From NCBI GenBank assembly GCA_947561715.1, contig OX387204.1, forward strand, positions 8,127,001 to 8,191,000: DNA of 64,000 bases, in the 5' to 3' direction. Positions 13,201 to 23,812 of this stretch are shown here, one piece after another (the stretch's first letter is position 1; each line of letters opens with the position of its first letter). The translations under genes were made by a program, and so were the position numbers. Origin of the DNA: Ascidia mentula. Taxonomy: Eukaryota; Chordata; Ascidiacea; Phlebobranchia; Ascidiidae. The notes under the pieces are model-generated. The model was not told where the DNA came from and searched no databases. It saw only the letters and a program-made list of their open reading frames with translations.

Positions 13201-16200
13201 TTTCCATCAAGCGGTTGTGGCTGGTTGTTTGTGCACACAAACCATTTCAAAACAGGATAATACTATAATTACATCGAGTAGGTTTTCCCTGAACAGTATT
13301 TGTCTAAATTTGAGTTAATTATGTTTGAAGACGACTGTGGTTTAAATGATAAGTTGACTGTATTATCCCTTGTTTAAAGCAATGAAATGACATAGCTTTT
13401 TCCATGCACGAAAAAACGGTAAATTTCGGATTTTAAGGTTGTCTATTTTACCGCCACATTCCCTTACTTGGTACTCATCATTCTGCTTATCCGTGGAGCT
13501 ATGGAGGAAGGAGCATTAGACGGAGTGAAATTTTACATCACGCCCAATATCACCAAGCTTGGAGAAATACGGGTACCACACACAATTACGTTATACGTGC
13601 GAAAATATTATTTTTGAATTTAGTAAACAAATGAACTATCAACATCGCGTTCAACGAAAAAGGGATGTCCTATATATTACTTCCTTTTTCGCTTCAAAGT
13701 GAAATACGAGCCGTTATATGCGCTTACCATATGTTAAATATATCAAACACAGCAATGATAGGCAACTTCCTTTAGCATTGACCACCATTTTTCATTCATT
13801 CATTCGTTTATTTATGTAACTGTTTACCATGTTTAAAGAAGCAGTAGGTACACTTTTGTTTACACTTTTAAGTTAGCTTTTTGTTCCATTTTAATTGTTC
13901 AAACAAAACCGGCATTGACACCAAGTAATAAAATACCAACGTAGTGGAAACCAACGTATTGTTGTCAGCATTTTCTATTTGCTGACGTCCATAAGACAAT
14001 TTTCCTTTTCTACAGGTTTGGTCCGATGCCGCAGTGCAAATTTTTTATTCGCTTGGGGCTGCATGGGGCGTGTTGTTATCCTACTCCTCCTTGAACAAGT
14101 TCGACAACAACGTTTACAGGTAGAACCGGTAAAATCAAGATTGCAAGCTCATGTGTTCTGTATTCAATATACCCATTTCATGTGGCACTTACAACTTTAC
14201 GATATTGACTAAGAGTTAATGGATAAAACGATTTTACTACCTCACCTTCGCGATTTAAAGCCAAAAGAGAATCGTATATGCTAACAAATGAGTTGTGTCT
14301 CTTATATTCACAGAGATGCCTTGTCGATTTGCACGATTAACTGCGGTACGAGTATTTTAGCCGGGTTTGTGGTCTTTTCCGTACTTGGAGCTTTGGCTTT
14401 CCAAACAGGGCGGGAGGTAGCAGACGTGGTTGACCAGGGTAAGCAGCAATGTTTTACCACCACCTTCGTAAAAGCCTCATAATTCCTCTTAAATATACCA
14501 GTTTCTATCGGATGAATCCGGCTCAAACTGGTTAGATCACCCGTTTTCTTGATTTTAACTGTGTGTTTACCCCAGTTTTTAATTGTTTTCCATGTGTAAA
14601 TGGTCTCGGTAAACATTGTCAGTAGATCGCAACCACTGTTTCCACTTTAAAAGTCGTACGCTAAGTTTGCTGTATAATTTTACAGGTGCAGGTCTTGCTT
14701 TCGTAGCCTATCCAGCAGCGGTCGCAAATCTTCCATGCGCTCCTCTCTGGGCATTTCTTTTTTTCTTCATGCTATTAAATCTTGGTTTGGATAGTCAGGT
14801 ACTGCCGCGTGTTTTGGTTTGAAATGAACAGAACAACAGTGGCCAAATTACGTCACACCTTACCAAACCAAATCCATCTAACATACTGAACATCATTGTA
14901 AATGAAATTTTATTCCTATATAGTATTTATACCAACCCAAATGCAATCCCAATTTGGCCACTGTTAGTTTTAACAAATATCATTTTATACAGGTGGAATT
15001 AAGGTATGTGAAAGATGTGAAAGAAGTAGGCCTAGCGTCTAATGCATATTAAATATAACTAAACTAATGCTGTGCCCCAAAATCAGAATTTTATTCTGCT
15101 CCCAAAACGCATGTGGTTACAGACCAACACAAATACCAATTGCAAAACCAAATTTTATATGGTAAAGTTTGTATTTTTTGATTTCAATATTCCCGAAGCT
15201 CGAATTTGGCACTTTTACAGGATGGGTCATTTTGTGGCATAGTCACTGCCTGGCTAACTCCAGTGCAAATAGCTTTGGATTACATAACGTTTTATGTTCT
15301 CTATTTCAGGTCCGAGCCCCGTATTTTATTATTATATTTCTGTTTTTTTTATTTTTGCCTTTTATACTTTTCTGTCGAGTGCCTGTCGTATGAGTGTATG
15401 TGGTTGTGCGTGACCTTTAGGGATACAAGCACATACTAATAGGAAAACAAGCCAAACTAAATTTAGTTCAGGTTTGGCATGTGAGAAGTTCTGACAAGAA
15501 GTGATTTTTTTTGTAATTTGCACTAATTAACTTTTTCATGCATGTTAGTAATGCGTTGCATGTTAGAACAAACACTATCACACACAACACAGTAGAAACT
15601 TAATAAACAATGGTTATGCACATTACAAACACAGACACACAAAACACACACAAACAACAAAATACATACAAAGAGAAAACACACACACACACACATGTAT
15701 TTTTCGTGTATGAAGCACGGTAGAAATTCAATGGTGATGCGAATTATTGTGCAATTGGAGTGTGACTGTTTAAACTAACCATGAGATCATTTCTTTATGC
15801 TTCTGTATCAGTTAGGGGCAGCGCGGGCTGCAGCAACGAGTTGAGTGAGGTGGTTCCCCGACTCGCAAGCCCTTTTGCCCCCCTCGGTAGCCGGTAATAA
15901 TTTGTCAACAAGTGTGTGTTTCTACGCTATTAGTTCGTAATGCTATTCCGTGTACAACCGCGTGTTTGCGTTCTACGCAAGCCAGCAGCGTCTAAAGCAG
16001 TGGGCGTTTGTCAGCTTTTTGCATCGACACACCGTTTTAGCCGGAAATGTGGGATTACCTGAGGTGTTTTCCCAAGGCCAGCAACACCTGCATCTGTTCA
16101 TTAAAAATAATCTGAAACATTTCATTAAAACACCGACAAAGTAAAAGAAGTTGTTAGACTTCGTGCATGAGATTTATTTATCACTGACGTAATTGTTGCC

Positions 16201-18572
16201 ATGAGATGTAAGATCATTACCACCACGCTACATTCAGTCAATTTTAAGTCATTTTAATTTGAACGAATATTCTCAAAAGCGGAAAACAAGATAAAAATGC
16301 GCTCAAACATCGAATTCATCTATAGATCGATGGTCGTTTGTTGCATTTTGGTGGCTTGGATTTCCTTGCATGCTTTTTATTCCATTGTCCAGTAAAAATG
16401 GTATTAGTTGATGTGGTTATAGAAACTTTCTTGGAGCCCTATAAACCATTCAAAACTAAAAAATAATAATGTGACAAACTTTATTTCAATTAAAGTAATT
16501 TTGCTGTATTAACATTGCCAGCGTTCAAAACTAACGTACAAGAATGTGACCTTTTAAACACTTTTCCTATAATTGTAACGTAGTCGTGGAATAAAACAAA
16601 TATACAAATATAACCGTAATCCAGCCCTCATAAAACTAACTATAGGTTTAATCCGTAAATGTATATGTGTCGAAACATAAAAATATTGATTTCGTTCTTA
16701 ATCCCCTCATAAAAAAAGCTATTCACTACAATTCAGTTTCGTTTGCGAAATCGATCCAGCGCTGATTATTGTGATGGTTTTCAATCGCGATGAGTTTTTA
16801 TCTTCTAGCTCGCAGCTCTGGAGATGTTGCTGTCCCAAAGCCTATATACTTTCCGCCCGAACACGCTGCTTCAGACCAAACATAACGAAGCCCTGTTCGC
16901 GGTTACTCCTGTATCTAACCCCAGTTTTGCTTTGTTAAAGTTTGGAATGATCGAAGCCGTTGTCAATGGGTTGTTGGATGAGTTTGCAATTTTTCGACGA
17001 AATCGGGTCAAGTTTCTGGCAGGATTGTGTGTTACGATGTTTATCCTCGCAATCCCCATGGTAACCGAGGTCAGTGACAAGTTCATTATTTCCGTGTTTT
17101 GTTCTCCGCTGCGAACCTAACAACACGACACAGCCCATAACAGTAATGCAAAATTTGTTTGCAAAAATATCTCCGGCATATGTAACTACAAGTAGAGTCA
17201 AGTTGCCAATTGCAAGTTTTGTGTACCTTAAGGAGGTCGCTTGTTGCCGCATTGCAAATTGCAAAAATTGCAAACTTAGAAAACAACCGCTTACTGGATG
17301 TGTTATGAACCTCCGGGCGGAGAGTGGGAAATGCTATCTATAAAAACCGCGCTTCCACAAACTGATTGACTCTAGTACATCAAGTAGCTCAAATTAATCT
17401 TAATGTCATATAACTGCCTCTTCCCGTTGTTGCACTACACGCTCTTTTTTGCAGAGTGGTATGTATTGGGTGACATTGGTCGACTGGTATGCATCTGGCT
17501 TCTCTCTTATGATAGCGGCGGTCTGCGAGATATGCTGCATATCATGGGTGTACGGTGAGTGCGCTATAAATTGCCCCGTGGTAATCTTCCAAATGAAATA
17601 TTGCAATACAATTTTGTTTTTGCAGGCGTGAAAAGGTTTCTTTACGACATTGAGTGCATGATAGGATACCGACCATTTCTCTGGCAGTGGTGGTGGTTTG
17701 CTTGGATGATTTTGACCCCGATTACTATTGTTGTAAGTTATACTTAGTTGTATAATTAGCATAAACCAAGTTTTTCTCACGGCGGCTCATGTACCCCTGG
17801 GGGGACTGGGCATTCTCCGGAGCTCCACGAGCATCTGTACTGGTTGGCACAGAATGCGTGATATAAACGTTGACTAAAAATGGTTTTGACCTTCTGCGTT
17901 TTTTTGTGGATATACAGGGGGCCACGAAGCACAAATGTTGAAAACGAATGGCATAAATCAAACCTATAGCACATTGCGTAATTAAGAAAACGCAGAAACT
18001 AGTCATGCAACACATGTAAACATTGAAGGTCAAATTTAATAAACCGTAAGTAAAAACAACATGATTTATATTTTCACTACTTGTTTTGATGTTTGTGCAG
18101 CTTCTCATGATTACATACCTGGCATTCTACAGTCCAGCAACTTATAATGGAAGTGTGTACCCTGGTTGGGCCGAGGTTTTGGGTTGGTTTTCTTCCCTCT
18201 TTTCCATTTTGTCTATTCCCGGTTGGGCAATTTACCAGCTTTGCAACCATCCCAGAGCTACTGGTTCCTTTACGGAGGTATGGTATTTTTAGGAAATATT
18301 TTCAAAACAATATATATAAATGCATATAGGCTATTATGTTTGTTACGTTTTTAAGTGTAAATCCCAAGTATCAACAACGAACAATATTACAGAGAGTACG
18401 GGAACTGCTAAAGTGCGATCCCGACTGGGGACCACGTGATCCTAACATCCCGTACAAGTATAGACAAAAAGTGATGCGAGAAGAAAAAGAGATGATGATC
18501 GTTTGCAAGAACGACAACAGCGAGGACAGAATGTCGAAAACATCCGACCCACCATCCTATAACGGCCTTTGA
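10265..18572 (+). CDS. SLC6-family Na+/Cl- dependent amino-acid transporter, glycine-transporter type
   Basis: Twelve-helix plasma-membrane symporter of the SLC6 (neurotransmitter:sodium symporter) family. Coding exons: 10265-10303, 10362-10479, 10606-10737, 10817-10981, 12254-12458, 12930-13062, 13438-13572, 14016-14119, 14314-14438, 14686-14798, 16941-17069, 17455-17554, 17626-17732, 18101-18277, 18393-18572; about 650 aa. TM1 carries [16 protein letters not shown] then RNGGGAF (about residues 32-55), the sodium and substrate site. TM3 has IYYNVIIAY, as in GlyT and proline carriers rather than GABA carriers. EL2 has the conserved cysteine pair around GNYWNTDY and five N-glycosylation sequons (NCT, NTT, NRT, NAT, NGS). 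TM6 has [18 protein letters not shown]. Glycine as substrate is inferred from resemblance to SLC6A5/SLC6A9; exact orthology is open. The N-terminus is short (about 23 residues before TM1). An AG acceptor-like site at 10255-10256 lies 8 nt before the start codon. Exon 16941-17069 has a damaged copy downstream. Confidence 0.93.
11549..11621 (-). tRNA. tRNA-like sequence, possible tRNA-Thr(GGT); function uncertain
   Basis: On the minus strand, 73 nt fold as a cloverleaf. The acceptor GCTCCTG pairs with CGGGAGC with one wobble, the D arm is GCTC/GAGC with AGTTGGTA loop, and the T arm GTGAG/CTCAC encloses TTCAAAC. The anticodon stem TGGGC/GCCCA encloses CTGGTTA, placing GGT at the anticodon (Thr). 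One extra base sits before this stem, which is abnormal. GGT anticodons are uncommon for Thr in animals and the sequence lies in a repeat arm, so a SINE-type tRNA relic is as likely as a working gene. Confidence 0.45.
11781..11852 (+). pseudogene. tRNA pseudogene, mirror copy of 11549-11621
   Basis: Plus-strand copy of the tRNA-like sequence in the right arm of the palindrome. It matches from the acceptor 5' strand through the T loop, but its 3' acceptor strand reads AAGGGTGC instead of CCGGGAGC, so the acceptor stem no longer pairs and half of the T stem is lost. It is very unlikely to be processed as tRNA. Confidence 0.65.
14799..16940 (+). other. SLC6 intron 10 (2.1 kb), source of a later duplication
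   Basis: Longest intron of the transporter gene. It holds a perfect 15-bp inverted repeat (14835-14849 and 14951-14965), a CA-rich low-complexity tract near 15590-15695, and from about 16554 to its end the sequence that was copied to 20157 onward. No extra SLC6 exon was recognised. Confidence 0.6.
15679..15695. repeat. (CA)n microsatellite
   Basis: About eight AC dinucleotides in a row within a broader CA-rich tract (about 15590-15695) in SLC6 intron 10. Confidence 0.85.
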
Positions 18573-19507
18573 ACACACAACAACCTTGGATTTTGATTTC
18601 ACTGAACAGGATGTATTTGTATCGTTTTGATTAAAACAAGCCTAACGCCACCGTCTCTATTTCATTGTGTACCACCGGGTCCGCTATTTTCATTGTAAAT
18701 GTTATGCCCTCCTATTACTTGCTTTTCTTGGTTACGTGCCAGCATCCGCCAGGGGCATTTTTTGAGTCAAAAAACATTTTGGTAGGCAGCGCTAGCTTTG
18801 GCTGAAATAACGTAGAAAGTTTCATAAAATGCATTCGTCCAAAATTTCGGTGCTGGTACAGCGCAAGCGTGCCTTTACTGTTAACAGCATTTGTTTCTGA
18901 AACGGTACTGTATATAAGGTTTTTTCACGGTGCTGTACATTATTTTCTCACCTACTCGCTAAAACCTCACGTACTCACCCGTATAGTTTGTTGACATTAT
19001 CATCGCCAGTCGTACTTTGTAAAAAACAGTTGTAAAAAATAAACCCCCAAAAACTAGCGGTTATTAGTGTTGTGTATAAGCTGCAGACAGATGGCCACTG
19101 TTTCGACCTAAAAGGTCTCATCAGTGCAGCAGGTGTGACTATCAGACGACTTTGCTGACCAAACGGCCAAGCAAAGACTTTGTGGTGACTATACAATCAC
19201 CGTCATCCGTTGGGCACCAAACTAGGTGCAACCAAAACGGAGAAAAAAAATTCATATTATTGGCTCCACATTGCTTATCATATGGTTATTATTGTGTTCC
19301 AGTCAAAAGTGTTAAGTTTAATTTACACTTAAAACAATACCGCGCCCATCACCTGAATTAGATTATGTTTAGGTTTAACCAATGCACCTTTGTGCGGGAT
19401 CTCGACAAATCTTGTGACATTTTATTTTCCCTTGGGGTTGTCAGCAAAACACAGCTTTTAAGTTACGATGGCAATAAACGCAGGTGGTTAGACTCGGACT
19501 GAATTGG
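18573..19507. other. SLC6 3' flank; no gene supported
   Basis: Sequence after the SLC6 stop up to the first duplicated block. Apart from a likely polyadenylation hexamer at 18630-18635, I see short chance frames only. Confidence 0.5.
18630..18635 (+). terminator. Probable polyadenylation signal ATTAAA of SLC6 gene
   Basis: ATTAAA, the commonest variant of the AATAAA hexamer, lies 58 nt after the transporter stop codon at 18572. Confidence 0.45.
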
Positions 19508-20136
19508 CACCGGTTTAATCCAGTTCGTTCTTGTTTAAGCAAACAGAACTCGAATGACAAAACAGTTAAAATAGAGGACATCAAACAAAAGACCGCTGGT
19601 AATTAAAGTTTCAATTCAAGATCTTTTCGCGCAATCTCTTTCTTTGAAACTTGTAATGTGGCACAAGCTGCTCCTCATGATACACTGTCCGTGCAACCGC
19701 AAACAACTATTGCGGCAAAAAACAGAAAAAAAACATTTGAGAATGTGGATTACGTTTTGGTGGCTGGGTGGAGAGGTTTCACGTAGGCCGATGCGAATGC
19801 TGTTCGGGGAAATAACGATGGGGGTCACGTGATGTCGTCGAACCAGCTTGCGCTAAAGTTGTAAAAAATGTTGGGTCAAAAAATATTTCATTTTAAACTT
19901 TTGCTATCCGCTAATTGCTGTCGCTGGTTTTAAGACAGTGCCACATCAGGGGCTAGATTCTGTCTACTGTGGAGATTACATATTACATTTTATGTTTAAT
20001 TTCATTTCATGTTTTCCATTAGAAACTGATACAAAATACAAATAATAACAGGTGGCCTTAAAAGACTGTGAAAAGTTTTGTAGAATGTTCAAACCTGGTG
20101 GAGACCATTTGCCTTGAAGTATAGGTTGACGATTGG
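19508..20136 (-). pseudogene. Partial copy of the RAD51AP1 3' end (last exon and part of the one before)
   Basis: This block is a diverged direct copy of 20746-21271. The copy of the last exon runs about 19852 to 19750 on the minus strand and keeps the acceptor-like TTTAG, but deletions disturb the frame before and after the IRIGL segment, so the terminal RAD51-binding segment is not encoded. The copy of the preceding exon keeps only its 3' part (GKWSPPG beside a GTTTG donor-like site) because the block ends there. About 100 bp near 19875-19975 has no counterpart in the source. It lies downstream of the intact gene, in the same orientation. Confidence 0.85.
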
Positions 20137-20156
20137 GTGCAAGAATGATTGACCGT

Positions 20157-20737
20157 TTCAACACCTTTCCTAATTGTAAAGTAGTCGTGGAATAAAAAAA
20201 ATATACAAATATAACCGTAATCCAGCCCAAATTAAAACTAACTATAGGTGTAATCCATCCATGTCTGTGTCGAAACATAAAAATATGGATTTCATCATAA
20301 AAAGCTATTCACGACAATTCAGTTTCGTTTGCGAAATCGATCCAGCGCCGATTATTGTGATGGTTTCAATCACGATGAGTTTTTATCTTTTAGCTCACAG
20401 CTCTGGAGATGTTGCTGTCCCAAAGCCTATATACTTTCCGCCCGAACACGCAGCTTCAGACCAAACATAACGAAGCCCTGTTCGCGGTTGCTTCTGTATC
20501 TAACCCCAGTTTTGCTTTGTTAAAGTTTGGAATGATCGAAGCCGTTGTCAATGGGTTGTTGGATGAGTTTGCAATTTTTCGACGAAATCGGGTCAAGTTT
20601 TTGGCAGGATTGTGTGTTACGATGTTTATCCTCGCAATTCCCATGGTAACCGAGATCAGTAACAAGTTTATTATTTCCGTGTTTTGTTCTCCGCTGCGAA
20701 CCTAACAACACGACACAGCCCATAACAGTAATGCAAA
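20157..20737 (+). pseudogene. Copy of SLC6 exon 11 with flanking intron
   Basis: This block is a direct copy of about 16554-17153, including 387 bp of intron 10, all 129 nt of exon 11 and about 80 bp of intron 11. Exon copy 20526-20654 differs from 16941-17069 at two positions, both synonymous (CTG/TTG Leu and ATC/ATT Ile). The splice donor has changed from GT to AT, so the copy should not be spliced normally. It lies beyond the SLC6 stop codon and is wedged between the RAD51AP1 tail copy and the true RAD51AP1 3' flank. Confidence 0.92.
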
Positions 20738-20751
20738 GTTATTTTCACCGG

Positions 20752-20757
20752 TTTAAT
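20752..20757 (-). terminator. Possible polyadenylation signal (ATTAAA) of RAD51AP1
   Basis: ATTAAA on the minus strand, about 225 nt after the stop codon at 20981. A canonical AATAAA also exists further on at 20667-20672, inside the copied SLC6 exon block. Confidence 0.3.
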
Positions 20758-20980
20758 CCAGTTCGTTCTTGTTCAAGCAAAGAGAACTCAAATGACAAAA
20801 CAGTTAAAATAGAGGACATCACACAAAAGACAGCTGGTAATTAAAGTTCCGAGAACTTTCCGCACGAACTCTTTCTTTAAAAACTTGTAATGTGGCACAA
20901 GCTGCTCCTCATAATACACTGTTCGTGCAACCGCAAACAACTTTTGCGGCAAAAACAAAATTTACATTCGAGTATGTGGA

Positions 20981-23812
20981 CTACGTTTTGGTGGCTGGGT
21001 GGAGAGGTTTCAAGCGTACGTTTCGGGATAGGCCGATACGAATGTTGTTCGGAGACTTAACGACAAGGGGGTGGTCACGTGATGTCGTCGAACCAGCTCG
21101 AGCTAAAGTTGTAAAAAAGGTTGGGTCAAAAATATATCCATCATTGCGACTCCATTAGAAACCGATACAAATAGAAATAACAACAGGTGGCTTGAAAAAA
21201 CTTTAAAAAGTTTTGTAGAATGTTCCAACCTGGTGGGGCCCATTTGCGTTGAGGTAGGTTGGATATTGGAGAAGCTTGGTAAGATCTTACTGGCTTTACA
21301 ATGGGTTTTGAGGGCACTGAAACTACACAAACGATATTTCGGTAAACCTGCAGTGATGATACGTAATAGGTTGAAACAGTGCTTCTGTACGCAAGTAAAT
21401 ATTTTGTTACTCGGAAGAACAAGGGCTCATATTTAGAATAAAATATTGGAATTAACTTCACGTAGGTTGGAAAGCTTAGGTTTGTAATATACCAAACATG
21501 TCGAAATTAAAATGGATTGAAACTGATGTAATTTATGTTGTATGTTGTTTCAACGCTTAAAAAAACTATAAGGTCAATCGTTTCGATGAAAGCATCGTTA
21601 CAGGATTCATTACCTTTCAGTTTTTTGCTTCCGTTAGTTTGTTGTTTGGTGGCATCGGGTACTGGTGATTTTTTGGCCATAGCGGTTTTGGAAGTTGATT
21701 TCTTTGGAGTATTTTGTTTCTTTTGAGTCACAGCTTTGCGCTTTGATTTTGGTTTTGAAAAACTGCAGTCGGAATCTTCGTCGGTGCTTTTTGCCGGCGA
21801 TTCTGCATGAGAAAAAAACATAAGTTTTAAATAATGAGAAGGGTCTGATAAACCAGAATAATAAAATACTTTAACATTGAAATTACAAATAATTGGAAAC
21901 GTTCATAAACCTAATCAGAACTAATGTTTTGAGAAAGCTGTCAGTGACATTTCTTTTGATCAATCTCACATAATTTTTAAGTGTAAATTCTGTTATATTT
22001 TACTATTTCACTGTAAGGTTGCACAATTTAACCAGAACGATGTTGCCGTTAAAGTTAAATTAATTTAAAAAATATATATATTTCGCAATTATATCTAAAT
22101 GGTAATGTCTGCACAAAAAGAACATGCTCCCTCTCTCCAACTGGTGGCACCCAGCAGTTAAGTATTTAAATTAGAGATTGTGATGAAACATTGCAGATTG
22201 ATCACATATGTGGTGTTGTCGGCAACAAAGAAATAGTAACTAGGTATGCTGCCTTCGACACAAAAATTTAATTTATATTCCAGTCTTTTTAAACCTTCAT
22301 CAGATTCAGATGAACCGCAATCAGAAAGTTGGTAGTCATCATCATCGTCATCACCAGCGTGTTTGTTCTGCATTTGATGTTCTTTTATCGCTGCATCATT
22401 GACCAATACTTGATGAATTTTGTCCCTGCAAATTTTGTAGGAGTAGATTGTAACATCTGCAAACCATTATAATATCCAATGCAAAAACATACCTCTGCAC
22501 ATCCTCTTGGATATTTTTGGCTTTTTTCTCACAGACTTGTACTTTATTGCCACTTTTGTTAACTTTTATTGTGTTCCTTTTGGGGGTTGAACCAGATGCC
22601 TTTTGATTTTCCTTATCCTGCTGTAACCAAAAAAGGAAAAAAATGTGTTCCTAATTATGTTTTTTTTAAATGGGCAGTAACCAAGCCAGGCATTATTGCT
22701 TTGCAAACATCAAGTCCTAGTAAAGTTAGTGGTATTTTTAAATTAGATTTGTGCCTAAATCTTTGATATGTACATACTTGTGATGCAGAAATTGACAACT
22801 CCAGGGCTTTCTGTATATGCTCTTCAAACTTTTTTTCTGCTTTCTCAGGCAACCTATAATTAAAAGATTTCTTAAATAAACATGCCACAATTCCACTCAA
22901 GGTGACTTGGAACACAATAAAATGCCAACTATGTTTCTATAACGTTGAAACCACATTTCAACTTATAATTCCCAACTGATTATTTATAAAACTTTATGGC
23001 TGCACCTCTTGTTTTTTAGAACTTCCCTTGTGTCCTTAAGCTTTGCCCTTTTCTTTGATGGATGAGTATTGTCTGCAAAGTCATCTACAACATGAAGCAA
23101 ATATTTTTTTCTATTATGTTGTCATAAATACTCACACTCACAATATCCATCTGCACAACAAAACCCTTTAAAAATTTAATTCTCAATTTCAAATAATTAT
23201 TTTTTATCATTTTTGGCCACAAAGTCTTCAAATTGTAGGCTTTACACTCTGTAGCATGGAAAAGACAGTTTCTTTTAACTGGATGAAATGATGGTAGGGG
23301 GAGGGTATGCAGTACCATGTTGCCTACATTTTGTATATATATTCACAGTTATTTAGGCCAGAAAAGACATTGTTTGTGTTAATATTTAACATATCCTAAA
23401 ATTGCTTCTGTACATTTTACACTTATTGTTTTGTTGCGATGAAAGGTGATCATTGTTGTCTTGTCACCATCGCTTAAAAAGTATCCCCAGTTTTTGGATA
23501 TTCCTGCACATACTGAAATTAATTTTGTAGGGGCACTTACTGCAAAAAATTGGAACTCACTGCTCCCCTATCAGATAGCTTTTTGGCCCCCATTAGGGTT
23601 GCACTCTTTTCCAGTTTACCAATGGGCCTAATTAAGGTTAAGTTTAGTGTATACACTCACCATCACTATGGTTTTCTTCATTTTCAAATTTTGCATAATT
23701 TATTGATCCTTTGGGTCTAAAATTGACAATAATTTATTGCAGACACATAAATTGAAAGTAGACACCTTTACAGTAATTTTAATGTATACCTTGCGGACTG
23801 CCGACGTGTCAT
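20981..23812 (-). CDS. RAD51AP1: RAD51-associated protein 1 homologue
   Basis: Nuclear DNA-binding partner of RAD51 that in vertebrates stimulates D-loop formation during homologous recombination. Nine coding exons, 5' to 3': 23790-23812, 23661-23716, 23006-23084, 22778-22853, 22493-22620, 22295-22425, 21614-21802, 21230-21316, 20981-21102. They total 891 nt, giving 296 aa with frame kept at every junction (human about 335-352). The N-terminus RRQSARPKGSINYAKF matches the human RHKKPVNYSQF region. The helix EEHIQKALELSIS matches the human DLEVALALS region. Then come acidic and lysine-rich stretches (GDDDDDDY; EDSDCSFSKPKSKRKA). The C-terminal RAD51-binding part reads RKWAPPA, then PLVVKSPNNIRIGLSR and KPLHPATKT, against human KWVPPA, SVKSPNQSLRLGLSR and KPLHPNATST. 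An acceptor-like AG (23820-23821) sits 7 nt before the start. It converges on the SLC6 gene. Confidence 0.93.

Noticed and set aside
15206-15439. Hydrophobic open frame in SLC6 intron 10, considered as an extra transporter exon
   Set aside because: The flanking exons already join in phase (GLDSQ to FGMIE) as in other SLC6 proteins, and this stretch matches no helix of the family.
16824-16940. Upstream extension of SLC6 exon 11 as coding
   Set aside because: It is open but intronic: the acceptor TTAAAG at 16940 restores family sequence exactly, and the extension has no counterpart in SLC6 proteins.
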